The notes: a model not told the origin generated them from the sequence alone. A stretch of 64,000 nucleotides of DNA from Pontibacter pudoricolor (GCF_010092985.1 NZ_CP048106.1:2170001-2234000), one strand, 5' to 3'. Positions 9,059 to 18,973 are shown, counted from the stretch's first letter. A program made the numbers and translations.

Positions 9059-12000
9059 ATGAATAAAAAATTACCTTTATGGCTGGGGTTTTTGTTTTGC
9101 CTCTTTAGCCTTGCAGCTACGGCACAACAAGTTACCGAAGAATGGGCAAAGCGGTATGACAGGCAAGACAGCCTCTTTGAAACTGCAGTTGATATCGCAG
9201 TGGACGCAGCTGGCAACAGCTACGTTATTGGCACAAGCATCGGTTCTGGTTATGGAAGACGCAATATTGTAACGATCAAATACTCCCCAACCGGTGAGGA
9301 ACTCTGGGTCAAAGCATACGAAGATGACAGCTTGAATCAGACAGAAGCCATAGCTATCGCTGTTGATAACACAGGTGGCGTCTACGTCATTGGGTACACA
9401 TATAAGGAAGCCAGCTACGTCAAATACGATTATATAACCATTCGCTACGAAGCTTCTACAGGGAACCAGGTTTGGGCCCGGATTTCGGATACCGGAGGCA
9501 ACGATGATGACATAATCATGCCCAGCGCAGATATAGCTATAGATAATACAGGCAGTGTCTACGTTAGTTTTTCAGTCATGAAAAAATATGGAGAAGATTA
9601 TGATTACGCTACCGTTCGCTTTGAGGCTGCAACAGGTAGAGAAATCTGGGCTAGCTACTATGACAGTAATAAAGGCTTTGATTCACCCAACGCTATAGCT
9701 GTAGACAATGCTGGTGGGATATATGTTACAGGCAATAGTTGGAGTGAAGATGAAGGGAACTTTATTAGCACAACCCGCTATGATGCAGCCTCAGGAGAAG
9801 AGGCCTGGACAACACAAATAGACAAAAGTTTACAATTTACAACAGGCAAGTCCATTGCTGTCGACAATAAGGGCAATGTATATGTTACAGGCAACAGCGG
9901 TGGACGCCTGGTTCTAGTTCGTTATGACACAAAAACCGGTGAAGCGAAATGGGTCAGTTTCTATGAAGGCGCGCTCCCCAATGCCATTGCTGTAGATGAT
10001 CAAGGAGGGATCTATATCACAGGTTATGGATACGCTGGAGGATCAAACGAAAGCTACGTTACAATCCAATATGATGTGAATTCGGGCGAGAGGAAATGGG
10101 TCAGTTATTATGAAAAGAGTAATGGTTATGGTAAAGCAGAAGATATTGCTGTTGACAATACTGGAGGCGTCTACGTCACTGGCTTTACCAAAGGTGACTC
10201 CAACTATTTTAGTGACAATGATTACACTACAATTCGCTACGACGCTGCTACAGGCGAAGAGATCTGGGTCAAGCAATACGACAATGGCAACAGGTCTGAC
10301 ATACCGGTTGCCATCGTTGTTGGCAAAGCAGGAGGAATATACGTTACAGGTACCAGCAATCAAGGATATGCCACTATCCGTTACAATGCTACTACTGGAG
10401 AGCAGGCATGGGTTACACGGCACAGCACTATAGGTAGCCAAAATGATGAAGCAATAGCTGTTACTATAGATAATGAAGGCAACAGCTATATTACAGGTAC
10501 TAGCTCAGAAGAAATCGTAACAGTTAAGTATTCTCCGGAGGGTGAAGAATTATGGGCAAAAGTTTATGATAAAGGCTTTATAAGCACTGCTCGAGCTATT
10601 GCCGTTGATAACAAAGGTGGTGTTTACGTCACGGGCTATACCTATGACTGGACCAGCGTAGAGGACTCTAACTTCATCACTATCCGATACGACGCGGAAA
10701 CCGGCGATGAGATATGGGCAAATCGTTATAATGGCTTGGTAGGAAGCTACGAAATTGACGAAGCCAAAGCTATAGCCATTGATAGCGATGGTGGCGTTTA
10801 CATAATAGGCAATAGCATAAGTGGAGATCATTCTAATTCGGAGTTCGCTACTATCCGGTATAATGCTATCTCAGGAGAACAAGTGTGGATCAAACGCTAT
10901 AGCAATGCTGTAGGCGCAGACATTGTCGCTGACAATACAGGAGGTGTTTTCGTAACTGGCTATAGCTATGTTGGTTCCGGCACAGAGTACGTTACCGTAC
11001 GCTACAATGCCTCGGACGGTACCGAAAGTTGGGCAAGCCGCTACAATGGAGCAAATAGCTATAACGATAACAAGGCTGTTGCTATTTCAATTGATAATAA
11101 GGGCAGTGTCTTTGTCACTGGCAGCAGTGGCAATGCGAACAGTGAAGATGATTACGCAACCATTCGCTATGAGGCAATAAGTGGCAAAGAGGTATGGGTT
11201 AGCAGATATAAAGGAGAAGATAACAGCAGCTACAATGCCACAGGTATAGCTGTAGATGATCAAGGCGTCTACGTTACCGGTAACAGTTTTGAATGGTTCT
11301 CAGATTATGATTCAGATTATGTTACTGTACGATATAATTCCGCCAATGGGGAGCAGGATTGGGTACAGCGCTTTGAAGGGGAAAGCAACGCCTATGTAAA
11401 AGCAATCGCTATTGACAACCAAAGTGGGGTCTATGTCACTGGCTATAGTTATGTTGAGAACTATAGCAGTAGAGTGTTCAATACCCTTAAATATAACTCA
11501 ACAGACGGCAAACTGCTCTGGCATTTATACACAGACGGTCCGGAAGACGAAGCGAGAGACCTGGCTCTTGATCCGGACGGCAATGTCATTGTTACGGGCT
11601 ACAGCTACGATTTTAAAACCGGAACCGGTGCGGACTTCCTTACCATCAAGTACAGCCAGAAGCAGTGTCCTGCTTTAGCGGACGCAGCCATCCAAGGCAA
11701 AACTACAGCTGCCGTGAAGACCAAAGGATTCGTGTACTCTCTCTTGGATTCCAATGCTACTTACTTTACCTGGCTCATCACCGGTTCCGATGGTTCTGAT
11801 TACACCAGCTTTACTGGCCAGGGCACTAACATCATCAAAGTCAACTGGCCTTCCAAGCCTGATATGTACAAGCTGAGTGTGACTTATGGAGGTGAGTCAG
11901 GTTGCCCATCCACAGACACCACGAAATACGTGCACATATACGACCCGGCAGCAGGTTTTGTCACCGGCGGAGGCTGGATTACTTCTCCAGTCAATAGTGT

Positions 12001-12766
12001 GTATGAGTTTATGCAGCAGGGCACCAAGGCTTACTTCGGGCTGATGAGCAAATACAAGAAAGGCGAGGAAAATCAGCTGCAGGGCGAAACACAGCTGCTG
12101 CTCGAAAACGGCTCGTTCTATTTCAGGAGCATTTCGCAGCAGTCCCGCACGTTGGTTATCTCCGGTAACCAAGCCTTCTACCGCGGCACAGGCAAGGTAT
12201 CGCATAGGGACGACAAGGGCAAGCTGGTTACTGATCCGAGGAAGTTCATGTTCCTGGTAGCAGCCACCGACTGGCAGCTCGACAAGGCCAAAGAGGATGA
12301 CAGGCTGCGCATTCTGGTTTGGGAAATACAGAAAGATGGCACACGCGGGGCTGTGGTATACGACAACCAGACAGGCTGCTCTACTAACCTGGATGAGAAC
12401 ATGGAAGCTTGCCAAACGATCGGCGGGGGCAACATCGTCATACACCGCTACGGCGGCAAAAACGTGAGCTCTCAATCGGCTCTTATGGTTGAACCCACTC
12501 CTGATCAGACAGAACTTTTAGCCTATCCGACTGCTTTCTCTGAGCGGACCACCCTGGCCTTTACCAGCAGCGAAGACGCCGAGTACACGCTCGAGCTTTA
12601 TGACCTTAAGGGAGCAATGGTCAGGCGCATTGCCGCCGGATCAGCTCAAAGTGGTCAGCGCTATGAGCATGAGCTACAGGCAGACGGTCTGAGCAAAGAC
12701 ATGTACCTGGTGCGCCTTACCAGCGGCAGCACCCGGAGGACGGTCAAACTGGAGGTGCAGAAGTAA
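9059..12766 (+). CDS. Giant SBBP-repeat exported protein with T9SS sorting domain
   Basis: A 1235-residue protein with a Sec signal peptide (LWLGFLFCLFSLAATAQQ). Residues ~25-860 hold about 15-18 SBBP (PF06739-type) beta-propeller repeats of about 45-55 residues, each built on a core like AVDNTGGVYVTGYS, then YATIRYDAATGEEIWVKRY. A middle region (about 960-1120, GFVTGGGWI...) resembles a family seen in secreted Bacteroidota proteins. The last ~80 residues (YPTAFSERTTLAFT, YDLKGAMVRRI, MYLVRLTSG) form a type A C-terminal T9SS signal, so the protein probably crosses the outer membrane and is anchored at the surface or released. Ligand unknown. Confidence 0.92.
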   Translation: MNKKLPLWLGFLFCLFSLAATAQQVTEEWAKRYDRQDSLFETAVDIAVDAAGNSYVIGTSIGSGYGRRNIVTIKYSPTGEELWVKAYEDDSLNQTEAIAIAVDNTGGVYVIGYTYKEASYVKYDYITIRYEASTGNQVWARISDTGGNDDDIIMPSADIAIDNTGSVYVSFSVMKKYGEDYDYATVRFEAATGREIWASYYDSNKGFDSPNAIAVDNAGGIYVTGNSWSEDEGNFISTTRYDAASGEEAWTTQIDKSLQFTTGKSIAVDNKGNVYVTGNSGGRLVLVRYDTKTGEAKWVSFYEGALPNAIAVDDQGGIYITGYGYAGGSNESYVTIQYDVNSGERKWVSYYEKSNGYGKAEDIAVDNTGGVYVTGFTKGDSNYFSDNDYTTIRYDAATGEEIWVKQYDNGNRSDIPVAIVVGKAGGIYVTGTSNQGYATIRYNATTGEQAWVTRHSTIGSQNDEAIAVTIDNEGNSYITGTSSEEIVTVKYSPEGEELWAKVYDKGFISTARAIAVDNKGGVYVTGYTYDWTSVEDSNFITIRYDAETGDEIWANRYNGLVGSYEIDEAKAIAIDSDGGVYIIGNSISGDHSNSEFATIRYNAISGEQVWIKRYSNAVGADIVADNTGGVFVTGYSYVGSGTEYVTVRYNASDGTESWASRYNGANSYNDNKAVAISIDNKGSVFVTGSSGNANSEDDYATIRYEAISGKEVWVSRYKGEDNSSYNATGIAVDDQGVYVTGNSFEWFSDYDSDYVTVRYNSANGEQDWVQRFEGESNAYVKAIAIDNQSGVYVTGYSYVENYSSRVFNTLKYNSTDGKLLWHLYTDGPEDEARDLALDPDGNVIVTGYSYDFKTGTGADFLTIKYSQKQCPALADAAIQGKTTAAVKTKGFVYSLLDSNATYFTWLITGSDGSDYTSFTGQGTNIIKVNWPSKPDMYKLSVTYGGESGCPSTDTTKYVHIYDPAAGFVTGGGWITSPVNSVYEFMQQGTKAYFGLMSKYKKGEENQLQGETQLLLENGSFYFRSISQQSRTLVISGNQAFYRGTGKVSHRDDKGKLVTDPRKFMFLVAATDWQLDKAKEDDRLRILVWEIQKDGTRGAVVYDNQTGCSTNLDENMEACQTIGGGNIVIHRYGGKNVSSQSALMVEPTPDQTELLAYPTAFSERTTLAFTSSEDAEYTLELYDLKGAMVRRIAAGSAQSGQRYEHELQADGLSKDMYLVRLTSGSTRRTVKLEVQK

Positions 12767-12794
12767 GGTTTAAAACTTATATAACCACACATCA

Positions 12795-12831
12795 AAAGCA
12801 GAGGCCGCTATAGTTTAGCGGCCTCTGCTTT
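12795..12831. terminator. Bidirectional hairpin terminator
   Basis: A perfect 16-bp stem (12795-12810 with 12816-12831) and a 5-base loop sit between the convergent SBBP and cupin genes, and should end both transcripts. The loop and its left edge spell the window's recurrent octamer CTATAGTT. Confidence 0.9.
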
Positions 12832-12853
12832 AAAGAAAATAAGAAGGTGTGAA

Positions 12854-13393
12854 TTACCTGCCAAAATCGTCCTGTACGCGTACAATATCATCTTCATCCG
12901 ATGGGTTTGCCGCATCTGTATGTTGCCATATCTCAGCCAGCACGCCCCAGTCGCTGAGGCCAAGCAGGCGGTGGCGTTCGCCTTGTTTCAGTTTTATCTG
13001 GTCGCCGGTTTTCAGGGTTTTCAGTTCGCCCTCCACATCGGTCTGGCTGGTTACAACGCCCACAGTTCCCTGTGTTACTTTCCAGATCTCCGCTCTGCGG
13101 TGGTGGTACTGCCATGACAATCTTTTTTCGGGGGCTACTACCAGTATCTTAGGGCTCAGTTTGCCTGAAATTCGCAGCTCATCCACAGACATTCCATCAA
13201 AGTAAGTATCTGCAAAGCGCTGGGCCTGGTTCTCATCAATCACAAAAAAGCCGCCCCACGGACGGGCTTGGTCTTCTTTATCTATATTAAAACCTTTATC
13301 CTTAAGCTCTTGCGCTATTTCATTAAACACTTTCAACTTATCCTCTTCTTCCGACACCATGAAGTCTGTATTATTAATCCCGCGCGTATCCAT
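12854..13393 (-). CDS. Cupin protein, mannose-6-phosphate isomerase type II-like
   Basis: A small cupin enzyme of about 179 residues when started at the internal Met (MDTRGINNTDF); the frame extends to 13432 but the extra 13 residues look non-coding. The C-terminal half carries the cupin metal motif (WQYHHRRAEIWKVTQG) and a second half-motif (GERHRLLGLSDWGVLAEIWQ), as in type II phosphomannose isomerases. The N-terminal half (WGGFFVIDENQAQRF) is as expected for the compact Bacteroidota version. Sugar-phosphate isomerase activity is likely; substrate not certain. Confidence 0.8.
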   Translation of the reverse strand: MDTRGINNTDFMVSEEEDKLKVFNEIAQELKDKGFNIDKEDQARPWGGFFVIDENQAQRFADTYFDGMSVDELRISGKLSPKILVVAPEKRLSWQYHHRRAEIWKVTQGTVGVVTSQTDVEGELKTLKTGDQIKLKQGERHRLLGLSDWGVLAEIWQHTDAANPSDEDDIVRVQDDFGR

Positions 13394-13515
13394 AGTTATT
13401 AAGTTAGAAATATATGAATACTGTGATACCAAAGAAATGTTACTGCAAAATTCCTATAATAAATTTATACAGTGATTACAAAAATATGTAATAAGCAGGT
13501 TTTACCAAACTCAAC

Positions 13516-14550
13516 TTACACCTGCTCTAACCCCGCCTTGCCTGATAACTGATGAACCAGCAGAACAGCAACAGAGAAGAGAGCAACTGCTACTACCTGG
13601 TGTAGCACTCCTAAGGGAACCGGTACAGCTAAAACCAAAGTGGCAATGCCCACGCCCACCTGTACCAGAATAGTAATAAGCAATAAGTGCGCTAGTTGTT
13701 TAGGTTTGTGAAATAGCTTTGCAGACCGGCTGACATACCACAAGTAAATTACACTTAAAAGCACAACTATAGCTACCCACCGGTGTATGAACTGTACCGT
13801 AACACCATTATCCAGGAAGTTAAGGAGCGTTAGCTCACCTTTTAGATAAGCCGGGAAAAACTCGCCTTCCATAAGCGGATACGTGTTAAACGAAAAGCCA
13901 GCTTTCAGGCCTGCCACAAAAGCGCCCAGCACGATCTGGATGACAATGACCGCCAATACTATTTTGGAAACTATAGCCAGGTTGCCGGGAACATAGCGCC
14001 TTTTAGCCATCGTAAGGTCAGCTATAGTCCAGAGGATGACGCCAATTAAAGACAGGGCCAGTAACAGGTGTGCAGCTAGGCGGTAGTGGCTCACATGCGG
14101 ATTGTCGCTCAGTCCACTTTTTACCATTACCCACCCCATTAGCCCCTGGGACATGCCAAGCAATAAAATAAACAGCAGCCTTTTGAACAGCCACCCGGTG
14201 AGTTGTTTTTTGGAGAAGAAATAAAGGAACGGAACTATAAATACCAGCCCTATGATACGCCCCAGCAAACGGTGCACATACTCCCACCAGAAAATATTTT
14301 TAAACCCTGCCAGGTCCATGCTATAGTTTAATTTCTGATACTCAGGAAACTGTTTATACTTTTCAAAAGCTGCCAGCCAGGCCTGTTCGTTTAAAGGTGG
14401 CAGCGTACCCGAAATTACATTCCACTCCACTATAGATAACCCTGAACCTGTGAGCCGGGTAATGCCACCGATAATCACCATCGCCAGTATCAGGACCACA
14501 CCGCTGCTCAGCCACCAAACTATAGCGGGATTATATTTTGTCTGTTGCAT
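13516..14550 (-). CDS. ctaA: Heme A synthase (CtaA/COX15 family)
   Basis: A 344-residue polytopic membrane protein with about eight transmembrane helices. The family's N-terminal motif GGITRLTGSGLSIVEWNVISGTLPP is followed by conserved heme-ligand histidines in WEYVHRLLGR and HYRLAAHL, with a second set in QFIHRWVA and LHQVVAV. It oxidises the C8 methyl of heme O to the formyl group of heme A for aa3-type cytochrome oxidases, so the organism respires oxygen. Monocistronic here. Confidence 0.95.
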   Translation of the reverse strand: MQQTKYNPAIVWWLSSGVVLILAMVIIGGITRLTGSGLSIVEWNVISGTLPPLNEQAWLAAFEKYKQFPEYQKLNYSMDLAGFKNIFWWEYVHRLLGRIIGLVFIVPFLYFFSKKQLTGWLFKRLLFILLLGMSQGLMGWVMVKSGLSDNPHVSHYRLAAHLLLALSLIGVILWTIADLTMAKRRYVPGNLAIVSKIVLAVIVIQIVLGAFVAGLKAGFSFNTYPLMEGEFFPAYLKGELTLLNFLDNGVTVQFIHRWVAIVVLLSVIYLWYVSRSAKLFHKPKQLAHLLLITILVQVGVGIATLVLAVPVPLGVLHQVVAVALFSVAVLLVHQLSGKAGLEQV

Positions 14551-14768
14551 ACATTTAAAAAAATCGGGTAAAGGTGTTTAATTATTTCTCTCTCACATAT
14601 GACCTAAGTCATTCCTGAAATAAATTTAGCAGCTGATAACCGTGCTCCGCTTATAGTTAGTTGTTACACGCCCAGGCTGATGATTAAACAATTCTGCACG
14701 TTTTTTGTAACTTGTGCTGAATTACAGAGTACCTGCGCGTGCTCGACTACACTTACTTTTTACTATTT

Positions 14769-16964
14769 ATGACTAACAAGATATTGAGAACCGGGAAGGT
14801 AACCGGTCTGGCGGCTGTGCTCGCCCTGGCAAGCTGCACCTCCACCACCACGCAGCAATCGCAGCAAACTACCACTGCTATGGAACAGAAGAAAGCGGAA
14901 ACCAACCCACTTTTAAAGGAGTGGACAGGACCTTACGGTGGCGTACCAGCCTTCGACAAGATGAGCCTGGCAGACCTGAAACCTGCTATGGAGCGTGGCA
15001 TGGCCCTTAACCTGGCTGAGATAGAGGCAATTGCCAACAACCCCGCTCCTGCTACGTTCGAGAATACGATCGAAGCCATGGAACGTGCCGGCGAAGAACT
15101 GAACAGAGCTTTTACCTACTATGGTATCTGGAGCAGCAACGTGTCGTCTCCGGAGTTCAGAGCAATACAGGCTGAGATGGCGCCTAAAATATCGGAGTTC
15201 AGCTCTAAGATCTCTCAGAACGAAAAACTGTTCCAGCGCATAAAAACGGTTTACGATAACGCCCAGAAAAACCCGTTACCGGCAGACCAGCAGCGCGTAG
15301 TGCAGTTAGTGTATGAGAACTTTGCCATGGAAGGTGCCAACCTGAGCCCGGAAGCAAAAAAGCGTTATGCTGAGATCAACAAAGAACTTTCATCGCTTTA
15401 CACTGCCTTCGGAAACAACACCCTGGCCGACGAAGAGAACTATGTAACTTACCTTACCAAAGACCAACTGAAAGGCTTACCGGAGTCGTTTGTAAAATCG
15501 GCAGCGAAAGCGGCGGCAGATCGCGGACAGGAAGGCAAATATGCAGTGCTGAATACCCGTTCATCAATGGACCAGTTCCTGACCTATTCGGATGAGCGTG
15601 CCCTGCGTGAAAAAGTATGGAACACCTACTACTCGCGTGGCGATAACGGCGATGCAACTGACAACAACCAGAACATTGCCAAAATACTGAAGCTGCGTAA
15701 CGAGCGCGTAAAACTGATGGGCTATGACAACTATGCGGAATGGCGCCTGCAAAACCGTATGGCTAAAAACCCTGAAAATGCGATGGCGCTGATGAATGCC
15801 GTTTGGCCTGCTGCTATTGCCCGCGTAAAAGAAGAAGTGGCCGACATGCAGAAAGTAGCCAACGCTACCAGCAAAACCAAAATAACGATAGCTCCCTGGG
15901 ATTACCGCTACTACGCCGAAAAAGTGCGCAAGCAAAAATATGACCTGAACTCGGATGAAGTAAAGCAGTACCTGGAACTGGGCAACCTGACACAGGCGAT
16001 GTTCTTTACAGCCGGCGAGTTGTTTAACTTTAAATTTACGCCGGTAGAGGCAGGCAAAGTTCCGGTTTTCCAGGAGGATGTGAAAGTATGGGAAGTAACG
16101 GATAAAACGACCGGCGAGCATATTGGCTTGTGGTATTTAGATCCGTTTGCACGCCAGGGCAAGCGCTCGGGTGCATGGGCTACAACATACCGTGCTCACA
16201 CTACTTTTAATGGCAAGAAAACAGTACTGGCATCCAACAACTCAAACTTTGTAAAGCCTGCGCCGGGCGAACCTGTACTAGTATCGTGGGATGATGCGAC
16301 AACCTTCTTCCACGAGTTTGGCCATGCGCTGCACTTCCTGTCAGCTAACGTAAAATACCCAACCCTGAACAGCGGCGTAAGAGATTACACCGAGTTCCAG
16401 TCGCAGTTACTGGAGCGTTGGTTGTCTACTGACAAGGTGATTAACCAGTTCCTGAAGCACCATGAAACAGGCAAACCAATGCCTGCAGACCTGGTAGCCA
16501 AGATCAAAAAAGCAGCTACGTTTAACCAGGGCTTTGAAACTACAGAGTACCTGGCATCCGCTATTATGGATATGAAACTGCACCTGGCAGACCCGAACGG
16601 CTTAGACCCTGATAAGTTTGAGCGTGAGACACTGGCTGCGATGAACATGCCAAAAGAAGTGGTGATGCGTCACCGCACGCCGCACTTCGGGCACGTATTC
16701 TCCGGCGAAGGTTATGCAACCGGCTACTATGGTTACCTGTGGGCTGATGTGTTAACTTCTGATGCATCTGAGGCCTTTGAAGAGGCACCGGGCGGATTCT
16801 ATGACCAGGAAGTAGCTGCCAAACTGGTGAAATACCTGTTTGCGCCGCGTAACTCCATGGACCCTGCCGAGGCATACAGATCATTCCGTGGCCGTGATGC
16901 TAAAATAGATGCCCTGATGCGCGACCGTGGATTCCCGGTGCCGAGTGGTAGCTCAAAGAAATAG
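14769..16964 (+). CDS. M3-family zinc peptidase (oligopeptidase A/Dcp-like), lipoprotein
   Basis: A 731-residue M3 metallopeptidase. I prefer the start at 14769, which gives a lipoprotein signal (TGLAAVLALASC); the frame begins 10 codons earlier. The catalytic motif FFHEFGHALHFL (about 515-526) has the two zinc-ligand histidines and the catalytic Glu, and the third ligand region is downstream. The C-terminal substrate motif GHVFSGEGYATGYYGYLWADV is typical of peptidyl-dipeptidase Dcp/OpdA relatives. It probably degrades short peptides in the periplasm. It is followed by its own terminator. Confidence 0.94.
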   Translation: MTNKILRTGKVTGLAAVLALASCTSTTTQQSQQTTTAMEQKKAETNPLLKEWTGPYGGVPAFDKMSLADLKPAMERGMALNLAEIEAIANNPAPATFENTIEAMERAGEELNRAFTYYGIWSSNVSSPEFRAIQAEMAPKISEFSSKISQNEKLFQRIKTVYDNAQKNPLPADQQRVVQLVYENFAMEGANLSPEAKKRYAEINKELSSLYTAFGNNTLADEENYVTYLTKDQLKGLPESFVKSAAKAAADRGQEGKYAVLNTRSSMDQFLTYSDERALREKVWNTYYSRGDNGDATDNNQNIAKILKLRNERVKLMGYDNYAEWRLQNRMAKNPENAMALMNAVWPAAIARVKEEVADMQKVANATSKTKITIAPWDYRYYAEKVRKQKYDLNSDEVKQYLELGNLTQAMFFTAGELFNFKFTPVEAGKVPVFQEDVKVWEVTDKTTGEHIGLWYLDPFARQGKRSGAWATTYRAHTTFNGKKTVLASNNSNFVKPAPGEPVLVSWDDATTFFHEFGHALHFLSANVKYPTLNSGVRDYTEFQSQLLERWLSTDKVINQFLKHHETGKPMPADLVAKIKKAATFNQGFETTEYLASAIMDMKLHLADPNGLDPDKFERETLAAMNMPKEVVMRHRTPHFGHVFSGEGYATGYYGYLWADVLTSDASEAFEEAPGGFYDQEVAAKLVKYLFAPRNSMDPAEAYRSFRGRDAKIDALMRDRGFPVPSGSSKK

Positions 16965-16984
16965 CAAACCCAAACTATAGAAAG

Positions 16985-17015
16985 GCCCTGCAGAATTCAT
17001 CTGCAGGGCTTTTTT
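16985..17015 (+). terminator. Rho-independent terminator of the M3 peptidase gene
   Basis: A 9-bp stem, GCCCTGCAG (16985-16993) with CTGCAGGGC (17001-17009), 7-base loop, then six T, starting 20 bases past the stop codon. Confidence 0.9.
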
Positions 17016-17059
17016 GCTTTTATACAGCAACTATAGTTTGCGCTTTTATAAAACTATAG

Positions 17060-17494
17060 TTACGACCTGAGCCAGACTAGGGCTGTGTCGTAATCGGTAA
17101 AAACCTCGTGCTGCGTTACACCCAAACGCTCATAGTGAGATTGTGCACGTTCTGTAAAATCAGTTAAGGTAAGCTGGCTGCTACTGAGATCTTCGGGTAA
17201 GAAAACCGCTATTTTTTTTATGCCGGCTTCTGCTGCTAACGGAGGCCAGTCGTTTACCACCCATTCGCGCTCCTGAGAGGTGATAATATAGATTTGCTCG
17301 TCATCTATAAGCCAGTTTTTTACGTTTTTCCCGACAGAATACGTTAAACCCCATAAAAATATTTGCTTGCGCTCTTCAAAGTCTATTTGCCGTTCCCATT
17401 TGATGGTCAGGATGTTAGCATCATCCAGCAGAATAGTGACAAAATCGTTCTGTAGTACCTCGGTAACTATTCTGGTATTTTTTGATACATCCAT
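17060..17494 (-). CDS. STAS/SpoIIAA-like hypothetical protein
   Basis: A soluble 144-residue protein. The layout (early strands FVTILLDDANILTIKWERQID, then an N-W-L-IDDEQ segment, then IKKIAVFLPEDL and a C-terminal DYDTALVWL helix) resembles small STAS/SpoIIAA-like proteins common in Cytophagales. No enzyme motif is seen. It is a single gene in opposite orientation to the M3 peptidase. Role unknown; the fold assignment is tentative. Confidence 0.6.
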   Translation of the reverse strand: MDVSKNTRIVTEVLQNDFVTILLDDANILTIKWERQIDFEERKQIFLWGLTYSVGKNVKNWLIDDEQIYIITSQEREWVVNDWPPLAAEAGIKKIAVFLPEDLSSSQLTLTDFTERAQSHYERLGVTQHEVFTDYDTALVWLRS

Positions 17495-17727
17495 AAAGGC
17501 GATAGAACACGTTTACCATGAAATTACAAGGTTTTACCTAAAATAAAACAAATTCTCATCTTTAATTTTCCGTAAATTCTTTCTTCAATGCCATTACGGT
17601 TAAGTACCATTCTTTAGGAAAGCCTATATGCTTACACCACAAAAGGGCAAAAACTCTCATCACAAAGCGTATGTATTGCTTTTAAAACAGAACAGAATCA
17701 GATTAAATAGCCTGCCTGGCAAGACTG

Positions 17728-17979
17728 CTACAGGTCAAGCATTTCTACCAGATTTATCTGGGTAACATAGGGCTCAAGGGCTTTTTTGCTTTCAAAACCG
17801 CGTACCAGGCTTATGTATTCTGTTTTGGGGTTATACCAGATCTCTGCAAAAAAACTACCAACATTATACAGCGCAATCCGGTAACCCCGCCTGCCACGGA
17901 AAGCCAGAAAATTGCCGAGCTCCCAGATAATTTCGAGCCTTGCAGCTGAAGAGTGCGTGTTGAATTGGCTAAGGGTCAT
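17728..17979 (-). CDS. Small hypothetical protein, 83 aa
   Basis: A compact 83-residue protein (ARLEIIWELGNFLAFRGRRGYRIALYNVGSFFAEIWYNP...) with alternating strands and no export signal. Similar short proteins with a FxAxxWYxxxxxxI core are frequent in Hymenobacteraceae, but no function is known to me. It stands alone between two gene-poor gaps. Confidence 0.65.
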   Translation of the reverse strand: MTLSQFNTHSSAARLEIIWELGNFLAFRGRRGYRIALYNVGSFFAEIWYNPKTEYISLVRGFESKKALEPYVTQINLVEMLDL

Positions 17980-18262
17980 AACCTATCATACGTAAGCCGC
18001 AGGAAAGCTATTGCTCTATATAGCTATAGTTTCTGATTTAACTCTAAATCCGGGCAAAATCAGCGGTTTCAGGCTATTGGAGGCGCTTCCGGAACAGGGC
18101 AGTACGTGCTTTGTTAGCAGGCTATAGTTTGAGGCATGCCTGGTTGCTGTTACCGCTAAAGTTTAGAAGCAAAGCTGACACAGCCGGCGTTGCATTAAGT
18201 AAACAAACTTCTGCTGAAAACGGGAAAGGCCTTATCTTTGCACTCCGATAAACTATAACCGA

Positions 18263-18709
18263 ATGACGCTCACCAAAATCTGCAAACACTTTAACGAACT
18301 GACCAATACTGAACTGTACGACATGCTGCGTTTGCGCAGCGATGTATTTGTGGTAGAACAGAACTGCGTTTTCCTGGACCTGGATGACAAGGACCAGCAA
18401 TGTTACCATGTGTTGTTTTACGATGATAAAACGATCGTTGCCTGTTCGCGCCTGGTGCCGCCCGGCGTCAGTTACCCTGAAATTTCGATTGGCCGCATTG
18501 TAACCAGTATGGCGGTGCGCGGCACAGGGGTGGGCAAGCTGTTGGTGGATTTTTCTATTGAAGAATGCCGCAAACTTTTCGGGAACGGACCAATAAAGAT
18601 TGGGGCACAACTATATGCTAAAAAGTTTTACGAAAGCTTTGGGTTTGTGCAGAGCAGTGATGTGTACGACGAGGATGGCATTGACCACATAAAAATGATC
18701 CTGGCTTAA
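18263..18709 (+). CDS. GNAT N-acetyltransferase, ElaA family
   Basis: A 148-residue acetyltransferase. The ElaA N-terminal signature ELYDMLRLRSDVFVVEQNCVFLDLDDKD is present, with the GNAT acetyl-CoA loop in the middle (IVTSMAVRGTGVGKLLVDFSIEEC) and the KKFYESFGF motif near the end. Acceptor unknown, as for most ElaA proteins. A CTATAGTT octamer lies well upstream and the related AACTATAA lies 10 bases before the ATG. Confidence 0.92.
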   Translation: MTLTKICKHFNELTNTELYDMLRLRSDVFVVEQNCVFLDLDDKDQQCYHVLFYDDKTIVACSRLVPPGVSYPEISIGRIVTSMAVRGTGVGKLLVDFSIEECRKLFGNGPIKIGAQLYAKKFYESFGFVQSSDVYDEDGIDHIKMILA

Positions 18710-18785
18710 CTATACTCGTAGTTTTTGGTTGAAGTGTCAGAACCTGCCATTACTCTCACCACAAAGTGCTTGCTAGTAAAAACAC

Positions 18786-18973
18786 TTAGCCGTCAGGCTA
18801 AGGACAAATTGCTGTTTCGGACATCTGTGTCCGAAACTTTATCTGCTGCGGACTTCTTTGTCCGTATAAAAGCAAGGGTAAGCTACGGGGACTTGGAAGT
18901 CCCCGGCAGAGTGCTTTCGGACATGGAGGTCCGAAAGAGCATTAATTTTCTATAACCGATGTTTAGCCTGACG
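18786..18973. repeat. Composite REP-like element: hairpins inside an 11-bp inverted repeat
   Basis: CGTCAGGCTAA at 18791-18801 has its exact inverse, TTAGCCTGACG, at 18963-18973. Between them are four stem-loops with a GGAC...GTCC core: 18814-18837, 18849-18864, 18887-18904 and 18914-18937. A fifth small hairpin (TTAGCC-gtca-GGCTAA) is at 18786-18801. This resembles REP/BIME clusters mobilised by RAYT transposases (inference). A 76-codon frame across it is a by-product of the repeats. Confidence 0.75.

Noticed and set aside
18725..18955. 76-codon frame on the plus strand
   Set aside because: It crosses the REP-like hairpin cluster and its residues are dictated by the repeats; no start signal or domain.
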